64,000 nt of DNA from Lachnoanaerobaculum sp. OBRC5-5 (GCF_000296385.1 NZ_JH815185.1:1134684-1198683); one strand, 5' to 3'; positions 24,798 to 34,205 are shown, counted from the stretch's first letter. The notes: generated from the letters alone by a model not told the origin. Numbers and translations: made by a program.

Positions 24798-26019
24798 TAT
24801 AAGTTCCCTTACTCCTTACAAGTTTAGGTCTGTACCCCTCTTTATTCAATCTTTCAACTATCTGTTTCTTATGCTCCGTTCCGTAAGCTTCAATAGTAAT
24901 TCTAAGCTCTACTGCCGCATTTCTGTTTATACTTATAAACTGATTATGCTCAAGCTTTATAACATTTCCTCTCTCACTTGCCAAAAGGTCTGCTACCTTT
25001 GCAAGTTCACCCGGCTTATCAGGTAAGAGCACTGAAACGGTAAATATTCTGTCTCTTTCTATAAGTCCGTGTTGTATCAAAGATGCCATTGTTATAACAT
25101 CCATATTTCCGCCACTCAATATTGAAACAATCTTTTTACCCTTTACATTCAGATGCTTCAGTGCGGCAACGGTAAGTAGACCTGAGTTTTCAACTATCAT
25201 CTTATGATTTTCCACCATATCAAGGAATGAAACTATCAGCTCGTTGTCATTGATAGTTATAATATCATCTATATTTTCTTTAACATAATTAAAGAGCTTA
25301 TCTCCCGGTGTCTTTACCGCGGTTCCGTCTGCAATTGTATTTGCAGATTCTAAAGTCACTATATGACCTTCTTTTATAGACGCTTTCATACATGCCGCAT
25401 TTTCAGGCTCTACACCAATAACATGTATATTCGGATTCAACATCTTTGCAAGTGTTGCCACTCCTGCACATAAGCCGCCTCCGCCTATCGGTACAAGTAT
25501 ATAGTCTACAGTAGGAAGTTCTTTGATTATTTCCATCGCAATACTTCCCTGTCCTGTAGCTACTGTCAAGTCATTGAAAGGATGTACAAAGGTTGCTCCG
25601 CTCTCTTTAGCATATTCCATAGCCTTTGCAGCCGCCTCATCAAATACATCCCCGTAAAGCTCCACATTTGCACCGTAGTTTTTGGTTCTGTTTATCTTTA
25701 TAAGTGGTGTTGTGGTAGGCATAAACACCGTAGCCTTTATTCCTGCAAGTTTTGCGGCATATGCCACTCCCTGTGCATGATTACCTGCGGATGCCGTTAC
25801 AATTCCTTTTTTCTTTTCTTCTTCAGATAAAGTCGATATCTTATAGTATGCTCCTCTTACCTTGTATGCTCCTGTGTACTGCATATTTTCAGGCTTGAAA
25901 AATACTTTATTTCCTGATTGCTCTGAAAAAAACTCACTGAAAACCAGCTTGGTTTCCGATGTAACTCTTTGTACCAGCTCGCTGGCTTCTTCAAATTTTT
26001 CTAATGTAAATTCCTTCAT
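24790..26019 (-). CDS. ilvA: Threonine ammonia-lyase with C-terminal ACT domain
   Basis: 409 residues from the ATG at 26019, which has GAGG five bases upstream; an ATG eight codons earlier lacks a site. The PLP lysine is in TGAYKVRGA (K53), the phosphate loop is GGGGLCAG (about 179-186) and there is a single ACT-type regulatory domain in the last 75 residues. It deaminates threonine to 2-oxobutyrate. The short form with one ACT domain is common in anaerobes and may be catabolic (allosterically set by other amino acids or nucleotides) or serve isoleucine synthesis. Confidence 0.93.
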   Translation of the reverse strand: MKEFTLEKFEEASELVQRVTSETKLVFSEFFSEQSGNKVFFKPENMQYTGAYKVRGAYYKISTLSEEEKKKGIVTASAGNHAQGVAYAAKLAGIKATVFMPTTTPLIKINRTKNYGANVELYGDVFDEAAAKAMEYAKESGATFVHPFNDLTVATGQGSIAMEIIKELPTVDYILVPIGGGGLCAGVATLAKMLNPNIHVIGVEPENAACMKASIKEGHIVTLESANTIADGTAVKTPGDKLFNYVKENIDDIITINDNELIVSFLDMVENHKMIVENSGLLTVAALKHLNVKGKKIVSILSGGNMDVITMASLIQHGLIERDRIFTVSVLLPDKPGELAKVADLLASERGNVIKLEHNQFISINRNAAVELRITIEAYGTEHKKQIVERLNKEGYRPKLVRSKGTYNA

Positions 26020-26063
26020 GATTGCCTCGATTCTATTTTGCATAATTTGTAACAGCTTTTTTA

Positions 26064-26993
26064 TTACTCATTACTAAACAGTGCATCTACAAATTCCTGT
26101 GAATCGAACTTGTGTAAATCGTCTATTTTCTCCCCCACACCGATATACTTTACCGGAATTGAAAGCTCCGCCTGTATTGCTACGGCGATACCTCCCTTTG
26201 CACTTCCGTCAAGTTTTGTCAGTATAATTCCTGTTATATTCGCGGCTTCATTAAATACCCTTGCCTGCTCAAGTGCATTTTGTCCTGTGGTACCGTCAAG
26301 TACCACCAATGTCTCTCTGTATGCATCCGGATATTCTCTCTCAATTATTTTATTTATCTTTTTCAGCTCTTCCATAAGATTTTTCTTATTGTGAAGTCTT
26401 CCTGCCGTATCGACTATCATTACATCGGTATTTCTTGCCACTGCGGCTTTGCAGGCGTCAAATACCACCGCTCCCGGGTCAGAACCCTCATTTTGAGCTA
26501 TTATATCCACACCGGCTCTCTTTGTCCATTCCTCAAGCTGCTCTATTGCCGCGGCTCTGAAAGTATCCGCAGCTACCACAAGTACTTTCTTTCCTTCTTT
26601 TTTAAGCTGACTTGCAAGCTTTCCGACAGATGTGGTCTTTCCTACTCCGTTTACACCAATAACAAATACTACGGATTTTCTGTTTTCAAATTCATAAGCA
26701 TTTTCACCCAGATCCATTCTTTGCTTTATAGTCTCAATAAGCACATCTTTACACTGTGAAGGTGAGGTAAGATGTTCTTCTTTTACTCTTTTTCTAAGTT
26801 CTTCTATGATATCTGTAGAAGCTCTGATACCGATATCACCCATAATAAGTGTCTCTTCAAGCTCCTCATAAAAGTCCTCATCTATTACATCATATCCAAG
26901 AAAGACATTTTCTATTCCGCTTACAACGGCATTTCTTGTCTTTGTAAGGCCTTCTACAAGCCTCGAAAAAAATCCTCTTTTCTTTTCTTCCAT
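26064..26993 (-). CDS. ftsY: Signal recognition particle receptor FtsY
   Basis: 309 residues, the short Gram-positive form without a long acidic A domain. It has an NG domain with G1 VIGVNGVGKTTSVGKLA (about 111-127), the insertion-box region, G3 DTAGRLHNK (about 192-200), and G4 TKLDGSAKGG (about 254-263). It binds SRP and hands ribosomes making membrane proteins to SecYEG. It sits directly after smc, the common clostridial order rnc-smc-ftsY. AGGAG precedes the start. Confidence 0.97.
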   Translation of the reverse strand: MEEKKRGFFSRLVEGLTKTRNAVVSGIENVFLGYDVIDEDFYEELEETLIMGDIGIRASTDIIEELRKRVKEEHLTSPSQCKDVLIETIKQRMDLGENAYEFENRKSVVFVIGVNGVGKTTSVGKLASQLKKEGKKVLVVAADTFRAAAIEQLEEWTKRAGVDIIAQNEGSDPGAVVFDACKAAVARNTDVMIVDTAGRLHNKKNLMEELKKINKIIEREYPDAYRETLVVLDGTTGQNALEQARVFNEAANITGIILTKLDGSAKGGIAVAIQAELSIPVKYIGVGEKIDDLHKFDSQEFVDALFSNE

Positions 26994-27002
26994 ATAAAAC
27001 TC

Positions 27003-30000
27003 CTAATTATCAAGTTCATTCTCTATAAGATTTACGGAAACAAGAGTTGAAACTCCTTTTTCCTGCATAGTAATTCCGTAAAGTCTGTCTGAAGATACCA
27101 TAGTACCACGTCTATGTGTAATTACTATGAATTGTGTATGATCTGTCAGCTTATGCAAATACTTTGCAAATCTGTCTACATTTGAATCATCCAAAGCGGC
27201 CTCTATCTCATCAAGAAGTGCAAATGGTGAAGGCTTAAGGTTTTGTATTGCAAAAAGAAGTGCAATAGCTGTGAGCGCCTTCTCGCCTCCTGAAAGCTGC
27301 ATCATATTTTGAAGTTTCTTTCCCGGCGGCTGTGAAATAATTGCAATACCCGCTTCAAGCATATCATCCTGCTCTTCAAGTACCAACTTACCGCTACCGC
27401 CACCAAAGAGCTCCTTAAATACTTCATCAAATTCTTTGGCTATTTCTTCAAACTTTTCAGCGAACTGCTTTTTCATAGCAATATCAAGCTCTTCAATAAT
27501 CTTTATCAAAGTTTCTTCAGCTTCCAAGATATCCGAATGCTGCTTTTTCATAAGCTCATATCTTCCCGAAACTTCATTGTAATCTGAAATGGCATTTACA
27601 TTTACATTGCCTAGAGCTTTGATTTTTGATCTGAGTTCCTGTATCTTTGCTCTGATATCATTTAAACTCATACCTGTATCGGTCTTCAGCTCCAGAGAAG
27701 AATTATATGTGAGTTCATATTCATTCCACATATAATTTGTTCGCTCAGAAATTCTTTCTTCGGATTTCTCTATCTGACCTCGCAGTCTATAGATATCTCT
27801 GTCAAGAAGTGAAACTCTGTCACTGTAAATATCTCTGTTTTCAAATATCTTATTCTGTGACTTACTTTTTGTTTCCTTTATTTCACTAAGCTCTTCTTCT
27901 TTTTTCTTAAGCTCCTCTATTTTTTGAGCAAGTTCCTCTCTTGCCCTTTGCTCTTCTTCAATTCTTTGATGTTTCTCGGTTATATTTCTTATGATATCTT
28001 CAGCTTTACCCTTAAGTCCCGATTTCTCAGCTATAAGAGCATCCATATCCGCTTTTGTTCTGTTTACATTTTCATCACTGAATTCAAGTCTCTGCGATAT
28101 ATTTGCATATTCAAGCTTTGAAGAATTAAGTCTTTCAACCACAGTTTCTCTTTTGCTTCTGTAACTTTGAATTTCTTTTTCGATATTTTCAATATCTTTT
28201 CCGACTTTTCCAAAGTCCTCGCCTACATTAAGAAGTGTATTATCAAGTCTCTTAGTCTCATTTTCTATTTCCGTAAGTTCATTATCGATATTTTCAAAAT
28301 CTGTCTGAACAGAAACAGATGAAGCCTTTAATTCATCAAGCTTTTCTATAAGACTGTTTCTTCTATGCTCTATATTATTTTTTTCAATAATAAGTTCCTG
28401 GCTCTGCACTCTGTTTTCTTCAAGTTTTGCATTTATAGAATTTCTCTCTGCCTTGAAAGCTTCCACCTTATCATTTGCTTCCGTATAATTTTTCAAAAGC
28501 TCCGATATCTCGGCTTCAAGTTCGTCTATTTCACGCTTTCTACCAAGCAGATTTCCTGCACCTTTAAAAGCACCACCGCTTATAGAACCTCCCGGGCTTA
28601 AAGACTCACCGTCAAGTGTAACAACTCTGTACTCATATCTGAATTTCTTTTCAAACGCAATCGCATTATCAATGTTGTCGATAACAACAATCTTTCCAAG
28701 CAGGCTTCCTACAAGGTTTACATAGGCACTGTCAAACTCCACAAGCTCCGATGCTATTCCTATAACACCTTTTTCTTTTAAAAATTCTTTATTTGAAAAC
28801 GTTGAATTTCTCACTGAGGACAGCGGCAGGAATGTGGCTCTTCCGTATTTATTTTTCTTAATATAGTCAATAAGAATCTTTGCAGTGTTCTCCGAATCTG
28901 TAACTATATTCTGAATTCTTCCTCCAAGAGCCGTTTCTATGGCAATTTCATACTTTTGTGACGCCTTGATAATATCGGCAACAACTCCATGAATGCCGCC
29001 GATTCTGTCTCTGGTCTCCATAATCTTTTTTATGGAATTTCCATAGCCGTCATATCTTTCGGCGATATTTTTCATCGAAGTAAGTCTTGCAGATTCTCTT
29101 TGGTATTTAATCTGCAAGTCTGATGCAACCTTTGCAAATCTTGTTATCTCCGTATGAATTGCTTCATTTTTATTTTCAAGCTCTTTTTTTGCCGCATTGA
29201 CTGTATCTATAGAAGCGTTTATCTCTGAAAGATTTTTATCCTCTTCTTCAATCTTTATCTCTAAAGTATTTTGGCCTGTTTTACTCTCCAAAAGTCTCTG
29301 TGTCATTTGAGATTTTCTAAGTCTAACCTGCTCAAGGATACCTTTATATCTTTCCTTCTTTGCTCTAAGGTCGGCATTCTTTGAGTTGAACTCTTCTGAA
29401 GCATTTTTTAAATCTTCAAGTCTTTTTGTGAGTTCATTGATATTCTTATCAATATTTTCAAGTTCTTCAAAAACACCGTTTTCTTTTTCGCGTGCTTCAT
29501 TTAAAAGCCTTTGTAAAGAGTTCTTTTCCTCTTCAAGTTTGTCAAGCTCTTTTTGCTTTTTTTCTATATCACTGTCTATATTTTCGCCTCTTGATGCAAG
29601 ATTTTCATTATTCCTGTTTTCGGAATTTATCTGCTCCTTTAAGATTTCAATATGTGAAGTAATTTCCTGCAATGTAATACTTGTAGCGCTTCTTGTATTT
29701 CTTAATTCATCCAGCTCTTCATCTATCTTTTTTAAATCTGCAGTGATATTTTCATAGTCCTGCTTCGATCTTTCAAGTGAAGCTTTGGCATCGTTTAAAT
29801 CATCTGAAAGAAGTTTTTCTCTCTTCTTATATTCATTCAGATTCTGAGTTATGCTGTCATACTCCATTATGTAGCTGTTTACGTCAAAGGTTTTCAGTTC
29901 TTCACGCAATGCTAAAAACTCTTTGGCAACCTTTGCCTGTCTTTCAAGAGGACCTACCTGTTTTTCAAGCTCTGTAAGAATGTCGTTTACTCTCACAAGG

Positions 30001-30560
30001 CTTTCTCTCTCAGACTCCAGTTTTTTTAGAGCCAGACCTTTTCTTCTTTTAAACTTTGTGATACCTGCCGCCTCGTCAAAAAGTTCTCTTCTTTCTTCAG
30101 GCTTTCCGTTGAGTATCTTATCGACCTGTCCCTGTCCTATAATGGAATATCCGTCCTTACCTATACCTGTATCAAAGAAAAGCTCACTGATATCCTTTAA
30201 CCTGCAGGCTGAACCGTTTATCATATACTCGCTTTCTCCGGATCTGAAAAGCCTTCTTGAAACCGTAACTTCTTCAAAGTCGATATCAAGCTTATGATCG
30301 GAGTTGTCCAAAGTAATTGCAACATAGGCAAATCCAAGCGGTTTTCTAAGCTCGGTACCTGCAAATATGACGTCCTGCATATTTCCGCCTCTGAGCTGCT
30401 TTGCACTCTGTTCACCAAGTACCCATCTTACCGCATCCGAAACATTACTTTTTCCTGAGCCGTTCGGGCCTACAATACCGGTTATTCCATTGTGAAAATC
30501 AAATACAATTTTATTTGCAAAGGATTTGAATCCTTGAATTTCAATACGTTTTAAATACAT
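27003..30560 (-). CDS. smc: Chromosome segregation ATPase SMC
   Basis: 1185 residues, the typical SMC length. The N-terminal head has Walker A GPNGSGKSNVSDA (32-44) and the Q-loop region; long coiled coils run about 170-500 and 680-1010, split by a hinge with GGRIQN and GGSISGGAFKG. The C-terminal head has the signature LSGGEKALTAIALL and Walker B FALLDEIEAALDD (about 1095-1135). With ScpA and ScpB it condenses chromosomes. Its start overlaps the end of rnc. Confidence 0.98.
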   Translation of the reverse strand: MYLKRIEIQGFKSFANKIVFDFHNGITGIVGPNGSGKSNVSDAVRWVLGEQSAKQLRGGNMQDVIFAGTELRKPLGFAYVAITLDNSDHKLDIDFEEVTVSRRLFRSGESEYMINGSACRLKDISELFFDTGIGKDGYSIIGQGQVDKILNGKPEERRELFDEAAGITKFKRRKGLALKKLESERESLVRVNDILTELEKQVGPLERQAKVAKEFLALREELKTFDVNSYIMEYDSITQNLNEYKKREKLLSDDLNDAKASLERSKQDYENITADLKKIDEELDELRNTRSATSITLQEITSHIEILKEQINSENRNNENLASRGENIDSDIEKKQKELDKLEEEKNSLQRLLNEAREKENGVFEELENIDKNINELTKRLEDLKNASEEFNSKNADLRAKKERYKGILEQVRLRKSQMTQRLLESKTGQNTLEIKIEEEDKNLSEINASIDTVNAAKKELENKNEAIHTEITRFAKVASDLQIKYQRESARLTSMKNIAERYDGYGNSIKKIMETRDRIGGIHGVVADIIKASQKYEIAIETALGGRIQNIVTDSENTAKILIDYIKKNKYGRATFLPLSSVRNSTFSNKEFLKEKGVIGIASELVEFDSAYVNLVGSLLGKIVVIDNIDNAIAFEKKFRYEYRVVTLDGESLSPGGSISGGAFKGAGNLLGRKREIDELEAEISELLKNYTEANDKVEAFKAERNSINAKLEENRVQSQELIIEKNNIEHRRNSLIEKLDELKASSVSVQTDFENIDNELTEIENETKRLDNTLLNVGEDFGKVGKDIENIEKEIQSYRSKRETVVERLNSSKLEYANISQRLEFSDENVNRTKADMDALIAEKSGLKGKAEDIIRNITEKHQRIEEEQRAREELAQKIEELKKKEEELSEIKETKSKSQNKIFENRDIYSDRVSLLDRDIYRLRGQIEKSEERISERTNYMWNEYELTYNSSLELKTDTGMSLNDIRAKIQELRSKIKALGNVNVNAISDYNEVSGRYELMKKQHSDILEAEETLIKIIEELDIAMKKQFAEKFEEIAKEFDEVFKELFGGGSGKLVLEEQDDMLEAGIAIISQPPGKKLQNMMQLSGGEKALTAIALLFAIQNLKPSPFALLDEIEAALDDSNVDRFAKYLHKLTDHTQFIVITHRRGTMVSSDRLYGITMQEKGVSTLVSVNLIENELDN

Positions 30561-31249
30561 CCTTCAATTTTCCCCAATTTTTTTAGTGCTTCATAGGCTG
30601 CCGCCTGCTCCGCCGACTTTTTGCTTACACCTTCTCCCATTCCTATTGTTTTACCGTCAATTTTTACCGCAACTACGAATTTTTTCAAATGATCGGGCCC
30701 CTCTTCAGATATCGGGGTATACTCTACAGATTTTGAGTCCTGTGATTGAATCACTTCCTGTAATATAGTCTTGCTATCATAAAAGAAGACTTTATTTTCG
30801 TATTCATTCAGAATGAATTTTAAAATCACCTCTTTTGCATTAGCAAAACCACCATCTAAATAGATGCTGCCAATGAGTGCCTCAAATGCATCACTTATAA
30901 TGCTCGGCCTCATCCTTCCGCCTGTATGTTCCTCGCCTTTTCCAAGCTTTAAAAACTTACTGAGTTTTATATTTTTGGCACAGTCCGCCAAAGCCGCTTC
31001 ACAGACAAAACCGGCTCTTATTTTTGTAAGCTCACCCTCCGGCTTATCCGGGTAGACTCCATAGAAAAATTCACTGCTTACAAGTTCCAAAACAGCATCC
31101 CCTAAAAACTCAAGTCTTTCATTTGACCCGTTTTTACCGAGCTGATGCTCATTTGCATATGAACTGTGAGTAAGTGCCTGGCTCAAAAGCTCTTTATTCT
31201 TATACTCATATCCTAATAATTCCTGTAATTCATTTAAATTATTATTCAT
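30551..31249 (-). CDS. rnc: Ribonuclease III
   Basis: 232 residues. The RNase III signature NERLEFLGDAVLE (43-55) and the second acidic site DAFEALIGSIYLDGG (about 118-132) are intact, followed by a C-terminal double-stranded RNA-binding domain (about 160-228, ending SAEQAAAYEALKKLG). It cuts double-stranded RNA in rRNA precursors and some mRNAs. It is separated from acpP by a 300-base gap holding a palindromic repeat element. Confidence 0.97.
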   Translation of the reverse strand: MNNNLNELQELLGYEYKNKELLSQALTHSSYANEHQLGKNGSNERLEFLGDAVLELVSSEFFYGVYPDKPEGELTKIRAGFVCEAALADCAKNIKLSKFLKLGKGEEHTGGRMRPSIISDAFEALIGSIYLDGGFANAKEVILKFILNEYENKVFFYDSKTILQEVIQSQDSKSVEYTPISEEGPDHLKKFVVAVKIDGKTIGMGEGVSKKSAEQAAAYEALKKLGKIEGCI

Positions 31250-31565
31250 ACAAACCCTCTACTATCTCTAATTTTACAAAAGAGGCTATTTAACTTGGAG
31301 CTACCGTTCTGTAATATAATGGCTTTTATTTTACAATCCTAACCGCAAGACTTTCTTAAAGCTTCGCAGGATTTTACGCAGTCTGCGGAACTCGTTTGTT
31401 CGCTTGAAGAGCAGCGAACTGCACTCAAACAGGTCCTCGACTGCTGAATCCTGTCTCGCTTTGCGAAAGTGTTAAACGCTACAAGGATTGTAAAATTAAA
31501 AGATTATACATTTATACAAATCGATAGGCAAATTAACAATAGCCTCATTATCTTTCATCCAGGAG
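31250..31565. other. Gene-free interval between acpP and rnc
   Basis: No gene is supported here. Almost two thirds is the palindromic element at 31315-31508. The flanks (31250-31314 and 31509-31565) are AT-rich leader and trailer sequence in which I see no further signal; the leader begins with CTCTTTTGTAAAAT-like sequence upstream of rnc without a clear promoter. Confidence 0.5.
31315..31508. repeat. MITE-like palindromic element with about 25-bp imperfect terminal inverted repeats
   Basis: The ends are TATAATGGCTTTTATTTTACAATCCT at the left and, in reverse, TATAATCTTTTAATTTTACAATCCT at the right, differing by small indels. Inside are nested inverted repeats, for example GCAGGATT near 31366 against AATCCTG near 31447, and CGCAGtCTGCG near 31378. 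It codes for nothing obvious and is richer in G+C than its flanks. A short stem with the same ends lies at 60724-60786. No target-site duplication was identified. Confidence 0.65.
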
Positions 31566-31799
31566 TCAATTACCGGTTGCCTTCTTTATTTCTTCTACCG
31601 CATCATTTACAGTATGAATATTCTCTGCAACTTCCTGAGGTATCTCAAGCTCAAATTCTTCTTCAATTCCTGTAATGATCTCAAACAGGTCAAGTGAATC
31701 GGCTCCCAAATCGTCTACAAAAGCTGAATTAAGCTCAATTGTACTCTCATCAATATTTAAAACCTCAGCGATAATTTTCTTTAATTTCTCAAACTCCAT
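31566..31799 (-). CDS. acpP: Acyl carrier protein
   Basis: 77 residues from the ATG at 31799, seven bases after GGAG; an in-frame ATG four codons earlier overlaps that site. The phosphopantetheine serine is in DLGADSLDLFEI, and the protein is acidic throughout (EEEFELEIP). It carries growing fatty acyl chains. It directly follows plsX, as in many Firmicutes, although the fab genes are not in this window. Confidence 0.97.
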   Translation of the reverse strand: MEFEKLKKIIAEVLNIDESTIELNSAFVDDLGADSLDLFEIITGIEEEFELEIPQEVAENIHTVNDAVEEIKKATGN

Positions 31800-31812
31800 T
31801 TTTTTCTCCATT

Positions 31813-32805
31813 CTAATTCTTTGTCATTTTTTCTCTTATAATATCACTCAAAGCTTCTTCTTTAAAGCTCTTGCATTGTAAAATTGAATTACAAATTTCA
31901 TTTGCCTTTGAATTACCATGTGCTTTTACCACAAGGCCGTTCAAACCAAGTAAAGGCGCTCCGCCGTATTCACTTGCGTCAAAAGACTTTAATGTCTCTT
32001 TTAATGATGATTTTATCATCATTGCACCTATCTTTGTAAAGACATTTTTCATCAAAGCATCTTTTATCTTACCAAGCAGTGTAGAACCCAGGCCTTCATA
32101 AAGCTTAAGTATAACATTACCTACAAATGCCTCACAAACTATAATATCGGCACCGCCCTTGGGTATCTCTCTTGACTCTACGCTGCCGATGAAGTTTATA
32201 TCGTCACATTCTTTCAAAAGCGGCATGGTCTCTTTTACAAGAGCATTTCCTTTTTCTTCCTCGGCACCTATATTTACAATGCCGACTCTCGGATTTTTTA
32301 TACCTATTACTTTTTCCATATACAAGGAACCTATTCTGGCAAACTGAACCAGATGTTCAGCCCTTGCATCCACATTTGCACCGCAGTCTATAAGCAAAGA
32401 CACTCCTTTTTCCGTAGGAATAAGCGGCGCCAATGCAGGTCTGAGTATTCCCTTAATCCTGCCTACTATAAGCTGTCCGCCTACAAGAACGGCTCCTGTG
32501 CTTCCGGCGCTTACAAATCCGTCCGCCTTACCTTCCTTTACAAGGTTCATTCCCACTACTATTGATGAATCTTTCTTTGCTCTGATAGCCGCTACAGGTG
32601 CTTCCTCATTTGTTATTACCTCAGATGCGTAAACCGCACTGCATCTGTCCTTATACTCTTCGGTTATCTTCCCCTCTAAAACCTCCTTCTTACCGACTAA
32701 AATAACATTAATGTCTTTATCTTTCTTTAAGGCATCAAACGCCCCTTTTATTATTTCTTCGGGTGAATAATCTCCACCCATTGCATCTAATGCAACTGTA
32801 ACCAT
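31813..32805 (-). CDS. plsX: Phosphate acyltransferase PlsX
   Basis: 330 residues. The start DAMGGDYSPEEIIKGA (7-22) is typical of the family, with GADIIVCEAFVGNVILK later (about 214-230). PlsX turns acyl-ACP into acyl-phosphate, which PlsY uses to make lysophosphatidate. It lies 13 bases upstream of acpP. A promoter with an overlapping 16-base palindrome at 32833-32873 suggests lipid-responsive repression (inference). Confidence 0.96.
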   Translation of the reverse strand: MVTVALDAMGGDYSPEEIIKGAFDALKKDKDINVILVGKKEVLEGKITEEYKDRCSAVYASEVITNEEAPVAAIRAKKDSSIVVGMNLVKEGKADGFVSAGSTGAVLVGGQLIVGRIKGILRPALAPLIPTEKGVSLLIDCGANVDARAEHLVQFARIGSLYMEKVIGIKNPRVGIVNIGAEEEKGNALVKETMPLLKECDDINFIGSVESREIPKGGADIIVCEAFVGNVILKLYEGLGSTLLGKIKDALMKNVFTKIGAMMIKSSLKETLKSFDASEYGGAPLLGLNGLVVKAHGNSKANEICNSILQCKSFKEEALSDIIREKMTKN

Positions 32806-32832
32806 AACACACCTCGAAAGTAAGTTTTACTT

Positions 32833-32873
32833 TGATACCATTGTATCATATATGAATAGAAAAATATTCGCAA
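32833..32873 (-). promoter_or_regulatory. plsX-acpP promoter with palindromic operator
   Basis: TTGCGA (32873-32868), 17 bases, TATGAT (32850-32845) on the minus strand. A palindrome TGATAC-CATT-GTATCA (32833-32848) overlaps the -10 and the start region, the place for a repressor. It recalls the two-fold sites of fatty-acid regulators such as FapR, but the sequence differs, so the regulator is unnamed. Confidence 0.6.
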
Positions 32874-32948
32874 TATGAAATTATTAATATAGAAAATATT
32901 TTTATTATATTTGGTATAACCTGTATTTATAGTCTAATAATTTGTCCG

Positions 32949-33197
32949 TCAAATCTTTAATGCCGTAAACTCATTATCACGCCAAAGATATACCGCATTT
33001 GCACCTGAGAGTTTCTTTCTGACAATTCTTCCCTTTTCTTCCAAAGCTTCCCCCTCTTTGCCGAGAGGTGTAATTACCCTGTTGTCTTCTATGATACACT
33101 CCACATCATCATGATACAGATTCTGCAAATAAACTTTATAAGAATTTATTTTTTCAAAATCATTTTCATTTTCTTTATCAACTATAAGATATACCAT
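32949..33197 (-). CDS. Small protein of unknown function next to cbiG
   Basis: 82 residues; I do not recognise it. It is a soluble, charged alpha/beta protein (VYLIVDKENENDFEKINSYK at the start; GKEGEALEEKGRIVRKKL in the middle; NAVYLWRDNEFTALKI at the end) with no membrane segment. Cysteine appears once. It begins one base after the cbiG stop, with GGGAATGAT as a plausible ribosome site, so it is probably translated with cbiG. A cobalamin role is only suggested by that position. Confidence 0.65.
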   Translation of the reverse strand: MVYLIVDKENENDFEKINSYKVYLQNLYHDDVECIIEDNRVITPLGKEGEALEEKGRIVRKKLSGANAVYLWRDNEFTALKI

Positions 33198-33198
33198 A

Positions 33199-34200
33199 TC
33201 ATTCCCGTCCTATAGCAAGAGTCATGCCGCCTTTTGCCGTTTTTCCCAGTATCAGATTATTACACTGTATAAGAACCGATCTTTCACATACATTCCCTAC
33301 ACCTACAGTCTGTTTTACAAAATCGGACTCGTTAAACTCTCCTTCAACCTCGTTTAGTTCATCCTTTGAAAAAGTATTAAAAGGAACCGAGAGTCTTTTG
33401 CTAAGTTCTTTGATTGCATTTTCATCTTTCTTTATATCAATGCTGCCTACCGCCTTCACTGCTCTTATATCAATTCCTTCTTCTTTCATTACTTCATTTA
33501 CAAAATCCCACATTTTTTGTGTATCCGTATTTTTTTTACATCCTACACCAAGATATATATCCTTGGGTATAAGAGTCAGTACATTGTCATCATAAGTTCT
33601 GTCGGTAATCCTTACCTTTAACTCACAGTCCGCATTTAAAGGATTCAATTTCTTTTTGATATCTTCCACATTTATGCTATCAATATCACTGTCAATATCC
33701 ACCGACTTTTTATCAAGCAATGCGGCACTCACATCCTTTGCAAGTTTTCTGGATGAGATTATTAAATTATGCTTTTTTGCAAATACATCCACCGCAAATG
33801 TGTCGTTTATATCGGTGGCTGTAGTAATAATAGGAGTGGCACCAAGTGCCCCTCCTATATATTCCGCCAACTCATTGGCACCACCCACATGTCCTGAGAG
33901 CAGAGATATCACATATCTTCCAAGCTCATCTATAACCAGCACCGCAGGATCGCTAAATTTATCTTTTACATATGGTGCAATGCTTCTTATCGCAATCCCT
34001 GTAGCTCCGACAAAAATAATTGCATCATCACTGAAATGCCTCTTTACGGTTTCTTTCAAGTCCGTAAAGGCTTTCATTCTACTGTCTGAAATATACTTTG
34101 ACATTGTATATGATGAAACATTGTTATTCTTCAATATATCCATCAATCTGATATTTATATCTTTACCATTTTTTGTAAATGAAAAAACAGTTATATTCAT
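33199..34200 (-). CDS. cbiG: Cobalt-precorrin-5A hydrolase CbiG
   Basis: 333 residues. The N-terminal domain has FVGATGIAIRSIAPYVKDK (about 63-81) and the central LSGHVGGANELAEYIG (about 112-127). The C-terminal CobE-like domain begins YLGVGCKKNT (about 220) and ends GVGNVCERSVLIQ. CbiG opens the lactone ring of cobalt-precorrin-5A in anaerobic cobalamin synthesis. No other cob/cbi gene is present in this window, so either the rest lies elsewhere or the pathway is incomplete here. Confidence 0.93.
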   Translation of the reverse strand: MNITVFSFTKNGKDINIRLMDILKNNNVSSYTMSKYISDSRMKAFTDLKETVKRHFSDDAIIFVGATGIAIRSIAPYVKDKFSDPAVLVIDELGRYVISLLSGHVGGANELAEYIGGALGATPIITTATDINDTFAVDVFAKKHNLIISSRKLAKDVSAALLDKKSVDIDSDIDSINVEDIKKKLNPLNADCELKVRITDRTYDDNVLTLIPKDIYLGVGCKKNTDTQKMWDFVNEVMKEEGIDIRAVKAVGSIDIKKDENAIKELSKRLSVPFNTFSKDELNEVEGEFNESDFVKQTVGVGNVCERSVLIQCNNLILGKTAKGGMTLAIGRE

Positions 34201-34205
34201 ATCTT

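Noticed and set aside
29386-30297. Several plus-strand frames opposite smc
   Set aside because: They are Ser/Leu/Phe-rich antisense readings of coiled-coil codons, a common artefact in AT-rich genomes.
31315-31508. Possible riboswitch or 6S-like RNA upstream of rnc
   Set aside because: The sequence is dominated by terminal and nested inverted repeats and the end sequence recurs at 60.7 kb, which fits a repeat element better; no conserved riboswitch core was recognised.
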